64,000 nucleotides of DNA from Flammula alnicola (GCA_015499995.1 JADNRV010000006.1:124001-188000); one strand, 5' to 3'. Shown: positions 48,301 through 60,870, counted from the stretch's first letter. The notes: generated by a model from the sequence alone, not told the origin. Program-made: numbers and translations.

Positions 48301-51142
48301 AGTTTCATCGAATGGAAACGGTGAACCAAAAATGATATTGTCGCGGATGGTAGCATGTTCGAGCCCTGGATGAAACAATTTAATTCAAATAACTGACGGT
48401 GTAGATGGAGATATTCACATGGATTTTGTGCGCAATACGCGACTCGGTGATTAGTCTTGTCAATTAAGACCTGACCAGACGTGCAATGCATTTCTAGAAA
48501 CACCCTTCGTCTAAATTTGCGGTTGAAATGGTTGCAACACAGAAGGACTGACCTCCAAGAAGAGCAACCAAGAAGGCAGTCTTTCCGGAACCAGTGGCTC
48601 CACTTACGATGGTCAATTTCCCAGGCGGGAAGATGACAGTCAGAGGTCCGAGTTGGAAACGAGCAGGGACGACATCAGCACTCGTAGCTTCCTTCCACTC
48701 AAAGGAAGCTTCAGAGAAGCCAAGTTCGACACCATCTTGTTTGCTGAAAGTGTCCACTACAGGTGCCGACAAAGTCGAGGCCCAATCGGGCACTTCGTCC
48801 TCCTTGAGAAAGTCCTCGATGCGTTGCATAGAGACGTACGCTATTGTGATGGCTTGAAAAATGGTACTTCCAGGAGCTTAAGAGTATACGCACCATGTAG
48901 CATTGCAAAAAATTGTCCGGGCAAGGCAACCATCGGGGTTTGTAGCTGAGTGAAGAGAGCAATCGATGTGAAGGCCTTGGAAACTGTCAACCGCTCTCCT
49001 GCAATCAGAGTATAGCATAGGAAAGAAGTCAAGGCAGTCGCGGAAGGCATCCAAACCCTATCGTTCGGACCAAGTTAAATATTTAGATAGTAACCTAATG
49101 AGAATGAAGAACTGACCAGATGAAAGAAATCGCAGTGTCTACAATGTTTCCTTTTACTCGCCATTTCAACTCCGTTTCTCGGGCGTTTTGGGCCTTTCTT
49201 GACCATTGATATTCCCAACCGTAGAACTTCAAGAATCTGATGTTCTGCAAAAGCTCATTGACAATGTTCATCCTCTCATCCTTTGCTTTCCAGGAAGACC
49301 TTGTAATCTGAGGTAGTCTTAGGATGAGAAGTTGGATGTATAAATAGTCGGCTACTGACCGAAATGTCATACTGCGCAAGAGGATAGTTGAGGATAAATG
49401 CGACGAGGACAACTACTACCCCGGAGAGTGCACTCCATCCAAGGATTCTGCGATACTTGGTTAGTTGTTTGCCTCTCGGTTCAACTGTATGACGTACTGG
49501 TATAAAAATACTAGAGCGATGACAATACGGATTGGAGATGTGCATATTCCAGAAAACTCCCAAAAGCGTTGTGCCACAGAATATGTATCGCCCCTGAAAG
49601 ACAATGTCTCAGCAAAATGTCTTCCTATGCATGCGGTGCATCAGGGATAAACGTACTGCATCAGGTTGATAATTTTGCCCAAATCTGCATTTTTAGTTTC
49701 GCCTTCCTTCTGTACTCTGCCACTGATTTCTTGTCGCTTTAACGACTTGTAATGCAAGGCGCAAAAGAGCTGTCCGCGGGTCCGTTCGTAACATCTTCTT
49801 GTGTGCCAACTCTGGAATAAGTCTACCTGAGCGAATGACAGATGGGCAACGAATGTCACGAGAGTCCAGAAGTAGGCACGGGTTTTGGAGTTGGGTGCAT
49901 CGGACGCAAGAGCAGCTAAAATTTCTTGCAAAGCATAGGGAGGAACGAAACCTGAAAACAGACCATTTAGAGGGTGTATAAGGAACAAACTAAGTGAACA
50001 TACCAACAGTGGCGCTCCACATCTCCAACGTGACATCTAATATCAGGTCCAGAGAATTTGAACTCAGAAGAAATCTTATCAGCGAATACGATGGGTTCCT
50101 GGGTATTTGACCCCTGTTAGTGAGGAAAGTGAGAAGATTCGTGTTTCCAAGAGGCTTACAGAGTACGATATTCAAGGTATTTATGGAATAGGTTTTTATG
50201 GCGGAAAAAAGGGGAGAGTGTCCACACGTCAGTATCGTTTAGTGTCCTCTTCATCGCAAGGTCCAGAATTGGCTGAACGAATGTGAATCCACTCCATGTC
50301 CACAAATTGACGTTATCCTCTGGACAAGACAACTTGACTGAAGGTATCTGCAGTGTAAAGGATAAGGCAGGGCTCTACCATGCTAGGAATGGTTTGTCAC
50401 TTACGTCGTCTGGTTTTGCGACATTGATGGAAGGCCTGTAAGTCTTTAGAGGTAGTGTGCCTGCAATCCAGGCGAATGCAACCGGGATAATCATGGCAAT
50501 GACGTCGAGGACTGCCTCCTTCCCGTCATCTTCAAGGAAAATATCATTTCCAAATGTCACGAGGGACAGGAGAACGGACGTGATGGCGAACGTGATGAAG
50601 AGATATGGGGGGGTCAAGGGGGACCTCAAGATTACTTTCAATGAAATATAGCACTTGTAAGATCATTGGCGTTAGAGGGGACTCGGAAAAACTGCATGTA
50701 CATAAATACTCACCCATGCAACCGAGTAAACCAGCGACTTGACAACATATTCTCTAAAGCCCATGTAGACACTGAATATGAGACAGCCAACCCATCCGAC
50801 AAATGCGAGACTCGCAAGTCCTACAAGGAGTCGACCTTTAAGCTTTGACTGCAGTGGTGTTCGATCCACAGGCTCCAACAAGAGGTCGTCTAGGGTCAAG
50901 AAGTTTCTGAATGGTGAAGAAAACCAGCGCCATATTGCTCGAAGAGGCTTCGTATGCGGTATTGATGACGCGAGGTCAAGCAAAAAAGCGGCGACGATGA
51001 TTGTTGCGGGTAGAAAGCTGTCAAGCCATTTTGGTGGGGTAAATGGATCGCTATTCGAATCGAAACCAAACTGTGCATTCAAGAGGAGAGCAATGGTCAA
51101 AATATTCCGTCAATTTCATCCAAGACTCACCAGTGTGCCCAT
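45305..51142 (-). CDS. ABCC/MRP-type ABC transporter (full length)
   Basis: A polytopic ABC exporter of the multidrug-resistance-associated subfamily. The proposed start (ATG 51140-51142) gives MGTL, then after an intron [36 protein letters not shown] and hydrophobic TMD segments. NBD1 carries Walker [18 protein letters not shown], signature [18 protein letters not shown] and Walker B-like CILLDDP (Asp in place of the usual catalytic Glu, as common in MRP NBD1). NBD2 has [20 protein letters not shown], split by an intron, signature-like [15 protein letters not shown] and Walker [14 protein letters not shown], then the H-loop region near [20 protein letters not shown]. It ends [10 protein letters not shown] at 45305. 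About 20 introns. Substrate unknown; candidates include glutathione conjugates or metabolites. The N-terminal start is less certain than the rest. Confidence 0.85.
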
Positions 51143-52069
51143 CGACGAGACTTAGGCTAACGAACGTCGCTGTGAGAGTGTCCGTCCGCGTCGCTCGTGA
51201 ACTACTGGCTCCGCAACTTCCGCTTCGCCTGCAGGCATTCTTCTCAGGTATATCACGATAGTATATCTTGGACAGTCAGCACGCATGCGCAGAACACTCA
51301 CGATGCGCGACACTGAAAATCCGGTCACAATTGACCAATCATCGTATGGTCAGGTTATGCTCATTCGCAGAAAATATGGTGAAGATATGTCATTTTAATT
51401 GTCTAAAAGATGCCAAGAATTACAAGTTGCGGAAGCAATGAAGAGCAAAGGCATAGTTTCATCAATGGAGGCAGAGGTCCCGAAGGAAAGGGGGATGAAC
51501 TCGGCGGAGATGAGATTGGGATTGGGGAACACTTGGCTACGCCGTCTACCCCATAATCTATGGCTACGCAAAATCCGGATCCACCACAGCAGACCGACAA
51601 CGGTTGGAGTCGAGAGGCATAGTCGGGCGGCTACACAGATACAAGTTGGTCCAAAAGAATGGCCTTCCGCCTGTCGGTGAAATAGAAAAATTAGAAAAAA
51701 TAGTTGGAGAGGATGCATTTCGCCTGGACAGTCAGGATAACCCGGTATATGATCTCATGCATGCGATCGAACAATAGGGAACCTTGGATCATCTTTAGAG
51801 AGAGAAACGACGACAGAAAGCTCACCATACACTGATTATCGTACGGACTGCATGGTGTACGTGGAAAAGACGCAGAACAAGCGAGGATGCGAATCGAACC
51901 TCATAGAAGCGTGACGTCACGCGAGGCTGTAACAATGCCACCCCTGTCCGAAGCGGAATAAGCACTCTCAACTTAGCAAGCATCGAATCGAAAGCGTAGT
52001 GCGTCGAAAACAGCTTTCTTTCTCTCATCTACATATCTTCTATACGGCGACTCGTCAAGACCTTTATCG
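51143..52069. other. Divergent intergenic region between the ABC transporter and the RING gene
   Basis: About 930 bp containing both promoters. The 14-bp palindrome at 51909-51922 is the only clear signal. A 107-residue minus-strand open frame (51395-51718) looks like chance. Confidence 0.5.
51909..51922. promoter_or_regulatory. Palindrome with CRE-type core (TGACGTCA)
   Basis: GCGTGACGTCACGC is a perfect 14-bp palindrome with the CREB/ATF octamer at its centre. It sits about 150 bp upstream of the RING gene ATG (52070). Fungal bZIP proteins of the Atf1/Sko1/CREB type bind this core, so stress-dependent control is plausible. Confidence 0.45.
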
Positions 52070-53851
52070 ATGTCCTCCAGGGAACCTCTATGGTTTTGTC
52101 ATGAAGTCAGCCATGGATTTTATCTTTACCATGGATTCCATAATGACTGATCTCTCCATCCCAGTGCCATGCAGAGATGAGACCGCTCATGGTAAGCCTG
52201 TCGGTCCTCGAATACTGGATTGTGCTGTATTAATCCTTGTTCATAGGTCCCAGATCCCGTGTGTGCATCGTGCCATGGTAGCTTTGTTGAGAAGGTAGCC
52301 GCCCATCCTGATTCATGTCGTCATGCATTCCAATTAACAATAATATTCATTAGATGGAAAATGCTGCAGATGATCCTCGCCAATTCGCTCACGACCTCGG
52401 CGACTACGAAGGTGGTGAAGGTGGTCCGGAGCCAGGAGTAGATGCTCTTCTCTGTGCGTTTCTGAGTGTGGCTGACAAGTATCCCCTGCTGATTCCACCT
52501 CAGTTACCCTCCAATCTCTGATGGATCGAGGAATGGGGGCGCGAAATACGACTAATCAAAGGACAACTACCGGTCCCTCAGTTCGTCGTTCTCTCCATTT
52601 ACCTCCCTAAACTGCTTGCTGACTTATATTGCCTCAGGTAACCTTTGAGGTTCGGGGACCCAGCGGTTCACGAACAATGCGATTTGGCGGCCCAAGCACA
52701 TCGAGTGGAGGAACCAACGGTGGATCACGGCCTGCCTCTCCAGGTGCTGTTCCCAATATGTCTACGTGAGGGACCTTGGATCTCTTGTCAGGCTGATGAT
52801 GCTTACGTCGAAATCAGATTCATACGCCCGAGCCCCTTTGGTGTTCCATCACCGACTGGAGGTGGTACAGACCATCCCAATATCAGCGGTGCTCTTATGA
52901 CTCAGTATTTAATGGCCCTCCTTGGGTACCACGACCCGCAAATGTTTGGCATGCCAGAAAATGGACGAATGGGCGATTATGTATTTAACCAAGAAGGTAT
53001 TTTTTTTTATCGGATGAACCAAATTATCTTTCGCTGACAAACATTATGTTTGTCAAGCACTCGACCAAATTGTCTCCCAGATAATGGAAAACTCGAATGC
53101 ACACCGGCCCGTCCCTGCTACAGAGGAAATCATCGCAAAACTGCCACGAGAGGTTCTGATGGAAGGATGTAAGTGTTTGCGTTATCTGATCCATCTTTTG
53201 CTGATGTGTCAATAGCGCCGACACTAGAACAGGATTGCGCTGTGTGTAAAGAACAATTCCAACTAGCGACAGAAGACCCAGACGAGCAAGTTGTAGTAAC
53301 CTTGCCCTGCAAACATCCCTTCCACCAACCGTGTATCCTGCCATGGCTCAGTTCAAGTGGTACTTGTCCTGTATGCCGGTACGTCATCGTTTCCATTTAT
53401 TCGTCAATTTATCCTCACGTTCTTCCTCCGTCTTGCATTTCTCTATAGATATGCACTGGTGCCACAACCAGAGCAGCACCCTCTTCCGAACAGAGATGGT
53501 GGGACGGACACTGCCGGCGGTCGCAGCAGGTCTCCACCACCACCCAACGGGAGTTCGGGGGCATCACAAGGATCTGGTCCTGGCCGCGGACCCGAATCTG
53601 GGGGTCTCTTCCACAATCTTTTCAGTGGCTTATCAGGCCTTGCGCACCACCACCAGAATAACCGCTCGTCTTCTCGCGAAAGCGGGTCGAGGTCTCCCAG
53701 GCCCACGTCGCCGCAGCAGCAGCAGCAATCACAGCACCGCCGATCGAGTTCTGACCCGTCTTCTCCGTCGTCGTCGACATCGAATAGAAGGCGAAACCAG
53801 CACAACGGGAATGGCAACGTTCCTGGGAGCTGGTCAGAGGATCTCGATTAG
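52070..53851 (+). CDS. RING-H2 E3 ubiquitin ligase (RNF115/RNF126-like)
   Basis: From the ATG at 52070: MSSREPLWFCHE, then exons CHAEMRPLM and VPDPVCASCHGSFVEK, forming an N-terminal zinc ribbon of four Cys (CHEC...CASC) like that of RNF115/126. A spacer follows (MENAADDPRQFAHDLGDYE, Gly/Ser-rich middle, MGDYVFNQEALDQIVSQIME). The RING-H2 domain is EQDCAVCKEQFQ...VTLPCKHPFHQPCILPWL plus SGTCPVCRY, with the C3H2C3 pattern. The C-terminal tail is rich in Ser, Pro and Gln and ends WSEDLD. All exon joins keep frame through about eight introns. Role: transfers ubiquitin from an E2; substrate unknown. The architecture matches BCA2/RNF126-type ligases, which work in endosomal sorting and quality control in other eukaryotes. 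Confidence 0.88.
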
Positions 53852-54558
53852 TATTCATGGGTACGACACAACGCGGTTGCAATGCTAAGATGAGAGGCAG
53901 GGTATGCTGCATTGCTGGCAAACCTCATCGCTGGCTACGATTTCGTTGAGTCAGGAAACCCCAGATCTTTTTTTGATATAGCTACACCTTGTGCTTCAAA
54001 ACCCCACAGTGCATATATTCATCTTCCTAGCTGTCCCAGTATGTCGAAATCTTCACTTAGCCACGATTAATTTTGTACATTGTACATATATCAGACAATT
54101 CTTACTATAGATTGTACACTTTGAGAAAGTTCGCCCTCGTAAGGAAAAGATTGAAAGCGCCGATTTTCAAGTCCAGAGAAATACCTGTTCTTGACGTCTG
54201 TCACTGTTATCGCCGAAATAATGCTGGATGACACAGACGAGCGGACGATTACATTTATTGGTTGTGGAATTGGTGAGGTAGAGGAGATCAACTTGTCAAT
54301 GATAGAGTTGCGCCATGCTTATGATGTCCCACATTCGGCCAAAGTTTCTCGCCTTCTCAGAAATTAAAATATCGAATAACGCCGAGAGGTACTTAGGTCT
54401 CAGAGTGCCCGATGGGCCGGTAAAACGTGATAAAACAAAGAAAAATTGTATTTGTTGTTGATGCATATTTTGTACAGTCCTATGCAAGCCCGGGAGAAAA
54501 AAGGGACTTCCGATGGTATATACTACTGCTGCTCTTCCTGATCCCATCACCATACCGT
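53852..54558. other. Convergent 3' region, no gene
   Basis: About 700 bp between the stops of the RING gene (+) and the aspartic protease (-). It is AT-rich with no supported ORF. Confidence 0.5.
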
Positions 54559-56290
54559 TTAGTTGGTGGTGGCCTTGGTGAAGGCGGTGTTGGCGAAACC
54601 GACACGCTTGTTGGCAGTGTCGAAGACAGCGTAGAAGCGCTCGAGGAATCCGAAGCCGTTGATGAAGTCGAGACCCTGGCCGCTGTTCGTGCCGAGATCG
54701 TTGACGATGAGGTAGATGGTTCCTGCAACTCCACCGATGTCAGTGTTGAGCGAGCGGGGCCAGAGTTGAGCGTTGGCGGTGAGCTCGAAAGCGGTCTGTC
54801 AAAAAGGAAACCGGTGAGATCGGGCCGGCAGCACAGGATGAAAAATACCCACTCCTCCAGCGGTGAAGAACAAACTCTGCAGGTTCGAGAACTGGGTGGA
54901 GGTAATGCGGAGCAAGCCCGTATTGTTATCGAGAACAGCTCCGGTTGCGGTCTTGTACTTGGTGAATGCGTTGGTGGCAATGAGAACGAGAGTTGTACCT
55001 GTGTGCAAACGCCGTGATCAGGATAAATTTCCCAAGAGACCCAAATAGAGACTCAGGTAGGCAAGCATCAACGTACCGGTGTCGACAATGCCAGCAGTGG
55101 TGGCAAGAATGGTGGTGGAAGTACCGTAGCGGATGGATTGGTTAATACCCCAGAATTCGCTTGCGGGAGAGGTGGTGGTCAAGGGACTGTGAGAAAGATG
55201 CATAAATCAGCGGCTGATCTTGAAAGTAAAGGAGTCGAGAGGAAATACATACATGAAGGTGAAGGCGCCGGTGAACTTAGAGCTGTCAGTTCCACCTACA
55301 CAGCAGAATAGTCAGAAAAATGATCCGTCGTGCCATAATAATGCCAGTATACGTACCCCAGGTGATCTCTCCGTTCAGAGATTCAGCGGTGGTGGTGGGC
55401 TCGAAAGAGACAGCGATGGAGTTGGTTGTGATGACTCCGTTTGCAAAGAGGTTGTCAGTGACAGTGGGGATGGTAGAGCCGGTGGCTGGGGACAGAGTGT
55501 CGAGGGTGAGGTCAACGGGGCCGATACTAGTGGAAAAAGAAATCTTAATCGAAGCTCCTCTAATATTTTGAACTTGATTACATACCCAAGGATACCGTCA
55601 ACACCCTGGAAGCCGGTGGATGTCGAAGCAACACCAATAGATTGCTTGGGGATGACGAGGCCAGAGGCAATGGTGACGGTGTCAGTGAACTCAGTTCCGG
55701 AGAAAGAGCCTGATCCGTAGGCCACAGACTAAAAATATCACCAGAATGAGATGTGCAAGGCATATCAATAAAGGGCATTGTAAACTCGCCACTCGGTTGG
55801 AGGTCTGAACGCTGGTACTCGTCTTGACATATGCAATACCAGATCCAACCCATGTGTTCGAGCTGCGGGCCGCCGAAAAACTTGAGAACATTGAAGATGA
55901 TATGAGTACCGAAATACATACCTTCCGGTATCAATGAGGAGCGAATCTATATTAGGAATAAGTTAAGCAGGAGCCCAATCGGTTGGTAGGCATTTTAAGA
56001 GACTTACAGGTAGTAGGTGGGCTACCAACACCGACAGAAGCAACATAGGTAACGGCCTGGTTGTCAACCTGCTCGTTGATGACCGCACGGCTCTGGCCAG
56101 CAGCCCTCGCGGCACCCTTAGCCTTGAGAGCCTTAGCCCTGGCCTGATCGTGTCGCACGAGGTTGTGAACGCTCGTGAGATTGAGACGTCGGGAAATGGG
56201 CAATGTCACGGGGGACCTGTTCACCAGCACTGGGTTGGCAGCGACGGAGAGAGCGAGGAGAAGGGTGGTCAAGAGAGTAGCAGGGAACAT
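54559..56290 (-). CDS. Secreted aspartic protease (pepsin family A1, polyporopepsin-like)
   Basis: The start (ATG 56288-56290) is MFPATLLTTLLLALSVAANP, a signal peptide, followed by a pro-region (RRLNLTSVHNLVRHDQARAK). The mature part has VTYVASVGVGSPPTTYSLLI plus DTGSSNTWVGSG (first active-site Asp), a flap with VAYGSGSFSGTEFTDTVTIA, then FQGVDGILGIGPVDLT. The second Asp lies in GIVDTGTTLVLIATNAF. The end is VFDTANKRVGFANTAF and KATTN (TAA 54559-54561). DTGSSNTW and DTGTT mark both catalytic loops. About 400 residues, normal for basidiomycete secreted proteases. Several short introns; a TATA-like element sits about 70 bp upstream. Function: extracellular protein digestion. Confidence 0.92.
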
Positions 56291-56360
56291 CTTGATCAAT
56301 GAAACGAATTTGCTAGGAATGCAAGGATTCGATGGAGACTGAGAGAAAGTCTTGGTTCCC

Positions 56361-56367
56361 TTTTATA
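56361..56367 (-). promoter_or_regulatory. TATA-like element of the aspartic protease
   Basis: TATAAAA on the minus strand lies about 70 bp upstream of the ATG at 56290. Confidence 0.55.
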
Positions 56368-56827
56368 CGATATTGCATAGCAATGAAGCACATGGATCTT
56401 CTTCGCCAGAAGTTCCTAATATTGCGTGGCCGACAGGAATGCGTAGTCCTCCATGAGTAGCACTTGTGTTGATAATCAAGCAGTGTAAAGTATTTTCTCT
56501 CTCGGGACGGGAGATCTGTCGGCAGTGATGAGATGTGAGATATATTTAGCGTCATTATTCCACCACATCCGCTGCTTTACCATGAGGTAAATTGAAATGG
56601 GCGAGCGTATGGAAGGATTGTTCACCATGCCTCTGACAGGAAAAGCAGTCGTGAAGGATATGCCTGATCCTGCAATACGACACGACACTCTCACGGGAAG
56701 AGTGATAACAAAAATAGAACCGTGGATTATCCAGAAATGATTTTGTTGTGGTCCTCGGATTGCAGAAGGCTATTTTGTCTGGGGTAGATCTATGGAAGCA
56801 AAGGAGATTGGCTCCTGCGAACTTAAT

Positions 56828-57139
56828 TCAAGGGAGCATATTCAGCAGAGAATAGCCCGATAGTCGGTTCCAATCCTGCATCCTGAGCGTCAATATGAAT
56901 GACCATTGAGAAGGATCCATCTCGAAGCCGTTCGGGGAGAATAGCAAAAAGACAACCGGTAGCCGTCTTGATGAACAAATAGGGTCAAGTCCATGGTTGA
57001 TTCTGCCGGCTTCAAGTCGCTGCATTTCCTTTGCCAGGGGGCCCGGCTGCAGCAGATAACCTCTTCGACGCAAAAAGTCCTCAACGTCGCTTGTGATATT
57101 TGTCAAAAAGTAAAAGGGAAGATCAGAATATGTTGCCAA
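56828..57139 (-). CDS. Doubtful ORF of about 100 residues
   Basis: The minus-strand frame reads LPFYFLTNITSDVEDFLRRR, then GYLLQPGPLAKEMQRLEAGR, PVVFLLFSPNGFEMDPSQWS and FILTLRMQDWNRLSGYSL. The aromatic and Pro content looks more protein-like than random, yet there is no ATG at its start and no family match comes to mind. It may be a fragment of a gene or of a decayed paralogue. Confidence 0.25.
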   Translation of the reverse strand: MATYSDLPFYFLTNITSDVEDFLRRRGYLLQPGPLAKEMQRLEAGRINHGLDPICSSRRLPVVFLLFSPNGFEMDPSQWSFILTLRMQDWNRLSGYSLLNMLP

Positions 57140-58900
57140 GAATGAGCAGCATGGTCCTTAGGCACGAAATTGGTCAAGAGCATGTTGTTTGTTGGCAGTT
57201 GCTGGTGTTGATTGAAGCGGAGTTCAATTCAGAACCTATTTTGGGCAAAAGCAAAGCTTGCTCAGCTAACCACGCGACCACACGACCGTCAGAACTCCCG
57301 CTCTCCAGCGTTCTCCCAAATTCAATCATCGCACCATCGCGAGCTATAGCGCGCCATTAGAGAACCGAGCCAAGACTTTGTCGAACCTCGTGGGATGTTG
57401 ATAAGCTTGCTCAATGCTTTCACACGACCTATTTCTACTCATCTGAGTGTCATTTGGAAGAGCGATGGTTCTATACTACAACAGCAACAAACTGCCAACT
57501 TTCTGCTCTATGACAGTCTAACTATGATCCAAGCACCATGTTGTGGTAGATATAGCCCACCATGATCCGACATCGCCATCCTTTGCAATGTCGCTAATCT
57601 CAGCTGCAAGTCAGTCTCCACCGGTGAGCACACGCCAGCTGCAAATCTCTATTATTATACATCTAAAAATATCTCTCCTTCTGCTTTTGTCAGTACTTGC
57701 GTTCACATACTATCCCTTCTTTGTGATATCGTCATGCGCTCACTCCTCTGCTTAGAATCTCATCACCTCTCTTGTGAGAAATCAGGGTTAGGATACCATT
57801 CCTGGGCACTTCTAGCGGCAGGAACCGAGGTCGAAGCAAAGCTGGTCGCTGGTTTCGTCACTCCAGGAACTCCTGTTGGTTTTGAATCAGTTTGACAGAC
57901 AAGCCTCAAAATAAACTGTCTTCATACTTTCGGTTTGAAAGCTCATCATCAGACGTGCATGCCAGCGGTCGGGTAAAGCATCCCACCGATAATGGACTCA
58001 ATGTACACACGTCCACCCGACCTATCAAGCGACGGAGAAGAGTTATGTCGGAAACCCAAGTAAGTACGCCATCCTCAGGATGGGTACCTAAACTCGTCGA
58101 TCGTCGCGTGCATGGTGCAACAACCCGTAATTGGCGTTTCCTGGTCACAGTCCAGCATCAGCCAACATCCCAGGACCTGCGACTCATGTGCTCTCTCTGA
58201 TCTTCCTACACTGCCGGCGACACGGCGCCCTCGTAGACCCTAGTACTCAACTTTACGCCATTCTTTTGCATCCTCTACTCATCCAGACATCCAAACGATG
58301 AGAATATTCACCGTTCCGTGGGGTTCGTCCACAAGGTCGACGTAGTGTCCAGCGTGCTGTCGAATTTTCTATCTGTCTACCCTCAGCTGATTACAGTATG
58401 GAACTCATGGAACATACGCAAAGTCCACAAGAAGGGGATCGCCTCCTATCCGTTGGGGTACGTCCACAAGATCCTTTAATTATCACAGATATTCAGAACA
58501 CTCGTGCAGACTCGGGTACACTGCACAAGGCACAAGGCCAGCCCATCATTGTGAAATAAATTTTATTCCCTAATCGTCATTTATTTTACTCGCAACATAG
58601 TGAAACGCAACGGTAGCAGAACACAAGGCAGGTCGCCCTCTGTGACCCAGTTGAGTGGAATTCGTTGTTAGGCCATCTGATATGCTTCTTATCATCCGGA
58701 ATTAAATATCGTTCTCTCCTCACGCCTTACTATTCAAAGCTTAAGAGACAGTAGAATCTCGAATTTTCAGAAGATTCAAAACAACCTACCTTCTAGTATT
58801 TTCCGTTGAATCCACCATACGACGCAGTCAGCTTCGACGAAGGTCACGAGAAGTTCGTGAAATAATTATAAGTCTGACAGAAGCTAGCATGTAAACACTC

Positions 58901-59025
58901 CTATGCAGTTACGCATTCCCCATCAATCTCCAAAGAACCTGCAGCCTTATCAGTAGTCTTCGTTATCAATACTACGAACGCATGCGCCTGGATGATGAGT
59001 AAAATAAGCTTACCAACAGTGGCGA
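58901..59025 (-). repeat. Direct repeat R1 (about 125 bp, diverged)
   Basis: Shares with R2 (60921-61025) the order TACGCATTCC, then CTCCAAGGAAC-like, CTTCATTAGT/CTTATCAGTAG-like, AACGCATG, GATGATGAGTAAA and CTTACCAAC. On the minus strand both hold an acceptor, a short exon ending in a Glu-Cys codon pair (GAATGC) and a GTAA donor, so the repeat is a duplicated exon-intron segment. The two copies bracket the ARMT1 pseudogene. Confidence 0.6.
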
Positions 59026-59389
59026 TGTCGTATTGCTATTAAGTAGACAAATGTAACTGATATCCTGCCAGTATGTTTTGCGATTCGGAAAGGTTCCAAG
59101 TCTATTCGGACTGTTGAATTTGTTAGAGACGATACCTACTAGACGGGTTATTGGTTTAAAGACGCAGAAATAATAGGCGAAAAAAAAGGTCTCTCAAAGA
59201 ACGTTTCGTAAAATAGCAAGACAATGTATTACACACAGGCCGGGCAGGTCTAATTGATCCGGCAGCTTCTAAGCAAACCGCACTTTCTCTCCAGGCCGAC
59301 CTTTAGAAAGAAGCACGGCAGCTTGTCATTCAAACATAATTCAACAATAATCCTAAAGAGTCTGAATAGACTTACATATTTTTACTGAC

Positions 59390-60870
59390 TTTCCAGCCAG
59401 GCTTGGTCTCATCGAGGGTCTCGGCGATGTCATCGCCTTCAGCACCGAGACCGACGACGTCGCTCTTGATAGTCCCCAAACTCACAATAGCAGGGGCCCC
59501 AGCCGAGCTTGCCATTTTCCCGACAGGGAGTGCAATCGTAGGTCAACTTGCGGTGGTTGAGACCTCCTTTAAAAATGACCAGATTCGAACGAGAAAGGTG
59601 AAGGAAGAGATCCGGGGCCTCCTTAGACTGAGTGTAGATCCCAGAAAGTGTATTTGGGATGTTTGCTCGTACACCCATTTGCCTTCTTTTTCGTATTGCT
59701 ATAATGAATGGCAGATATTTTAGGAAGCTTTCTTATCTTGATTTTGAAAATCAATACAAACTTTCCAATGAGCACCCAGCAGACGTCTTCTTTCAATCTC
59801 TCAAGGTGTTTGATCCGACACTTGCAGTTGTATCTCCGTGTTCGCCATGCCTTGGGGTCCCGTAAAGCTGAGGGAGGGTATGTCCATTTACTCTCTTCCC
59901 TTGTGGTCGGCAAGTAATGACAATACCCTTTACCTGTACGTCCTTGTAATAGGCAACGTGATGCCTGCGAAAAGACCATTCTGCGTCCTTGCCTTTGGGA
60001 ATAGTTATCCATACACTGTGGTATTTAACAACCATTCCTAATCTTTCTTGGTGACATCAGAGACGAACCAAGGGTATCGATTGCCATGGAGGCGAATTTG
60101 AGTCGCAAGTCTACTTTGGAATAGGAGATCGGCTAACGGGGCGAAAATGAGATTGGGTGCAACTGTGCGAAGCAATTCACGGTACCGTAGACACAATCGC
60201 AATAGAGTTCGAAGTCGGCATTATCGAGAACGAAGTCGACTCTGCCGCCGGTTCTCTCTCGAAGGGTCTTCACATGTTCACAAAGACGGTTGAGATCGTT
60301 GCCAAGAATTATCTAAGAATATTCTTCTGTTGCTGCCAAGTGATCACCATCCGTGGAGTGAAGAGCCTTAATTTGGTCTTCTGTCATGTTGATCAAGAGG
60401 GAGAGGCCCGTCAAATTTCCCCGAAGGCAAACTGAGATAAAAAGTAAGATAAGGAATCCAGAAATGGACAAAGGATTCCAAACCGTGGGTCAGTTCGAGG
60501 AACATCAAGCATTCTGCCTCAAGCTTCTCTTTCAAGGAAAAGTTATCTGAGATCTTGAATGGTTCTGCAAAACGCAGCGATAATTCGAAAACTGCATCAC
60601 TTGAATGCGAGAACCTGAGGAATAAAAAGAGATCAAAACGGTTCGAGGGATAGAATACATGCGCTTTACTTTCTGACGGAGGAGTCCTTCAAGAATTTGC
60701 TCATGGAGTCTGCGGTTGTGGGTTCCTGCGAAGAGCCAGAGCGCGTTCGTGAAATCTTTGCCTGAACGATCGAATGACGTCATTAACATATTCCTGGATT
60801 TGGCAATCTCCTGAGCCCTCATTCCACGGCGCCACATCTGCTCACATCTGCTGCATCGTTCGTCGGACAA
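59390..60870 (-). pseudogene. ARMT1/DUF89 damage-control phosphatase, pseudogene
   Basis: The family dephosphorylates or carboxyl-methylates damaged metabolites using a metal-binding Asp-Asn site. Identifiable blocks in order on the minus strand: FTNALWLFAGTHNRRLHEQI (WLFAECYLYRR equivalent), NLTGLSLLINMTEDQIKAL, VKTLRERTGGRVDFVLDNAD plus FELY (metal-binding DN), ADLLFQSRLATQIR, NRYPWFVSDVTKKD, EWLLNTTVYG, then EAPDLFLHLSRSNLVIFKGG plus LNHRKLTYDC, and SDVVGLGAEGDDIAETLDET with KPGWKVS near 59400. In-frame stop codons occur at 60313-60315 (after ATEEYS), 60038-60040 (after VTKKD) and 60005-60007 (after VYG), and several frames do not join. Unlike the other broken genes, these are nonsense codons that added bases cannot repair. 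The N-terminal and middle regions are poorly preserved. Inactivation appears real. Confidence 0.75.

Larger units (their letters stand above)
56291..58900. other. Gene-poor stretch, one doubtful ORF
   Basis: The first part is the protease promoter. The remainder shows only short ORFs, of which the minus-strand frame 56828-57139 is the longest without a stop. No recognisable transposon protein or RNA gene was found. Confidence 0.4.

Noticed and set aside
51395..51718. Minus-strand ORF of 107 residues in the ABC/RING spacer
   Set aside because: It starts with hydrophobic residues but has no family resemblance or splice partners.
51880..51960. tRNA-like T-arm (minus strand GGTTCGATTCG)
   Set aside because: The five bases flanking the T-loop do not pair, no acceptor stem can be formed and no clear A box lies at the right distance.
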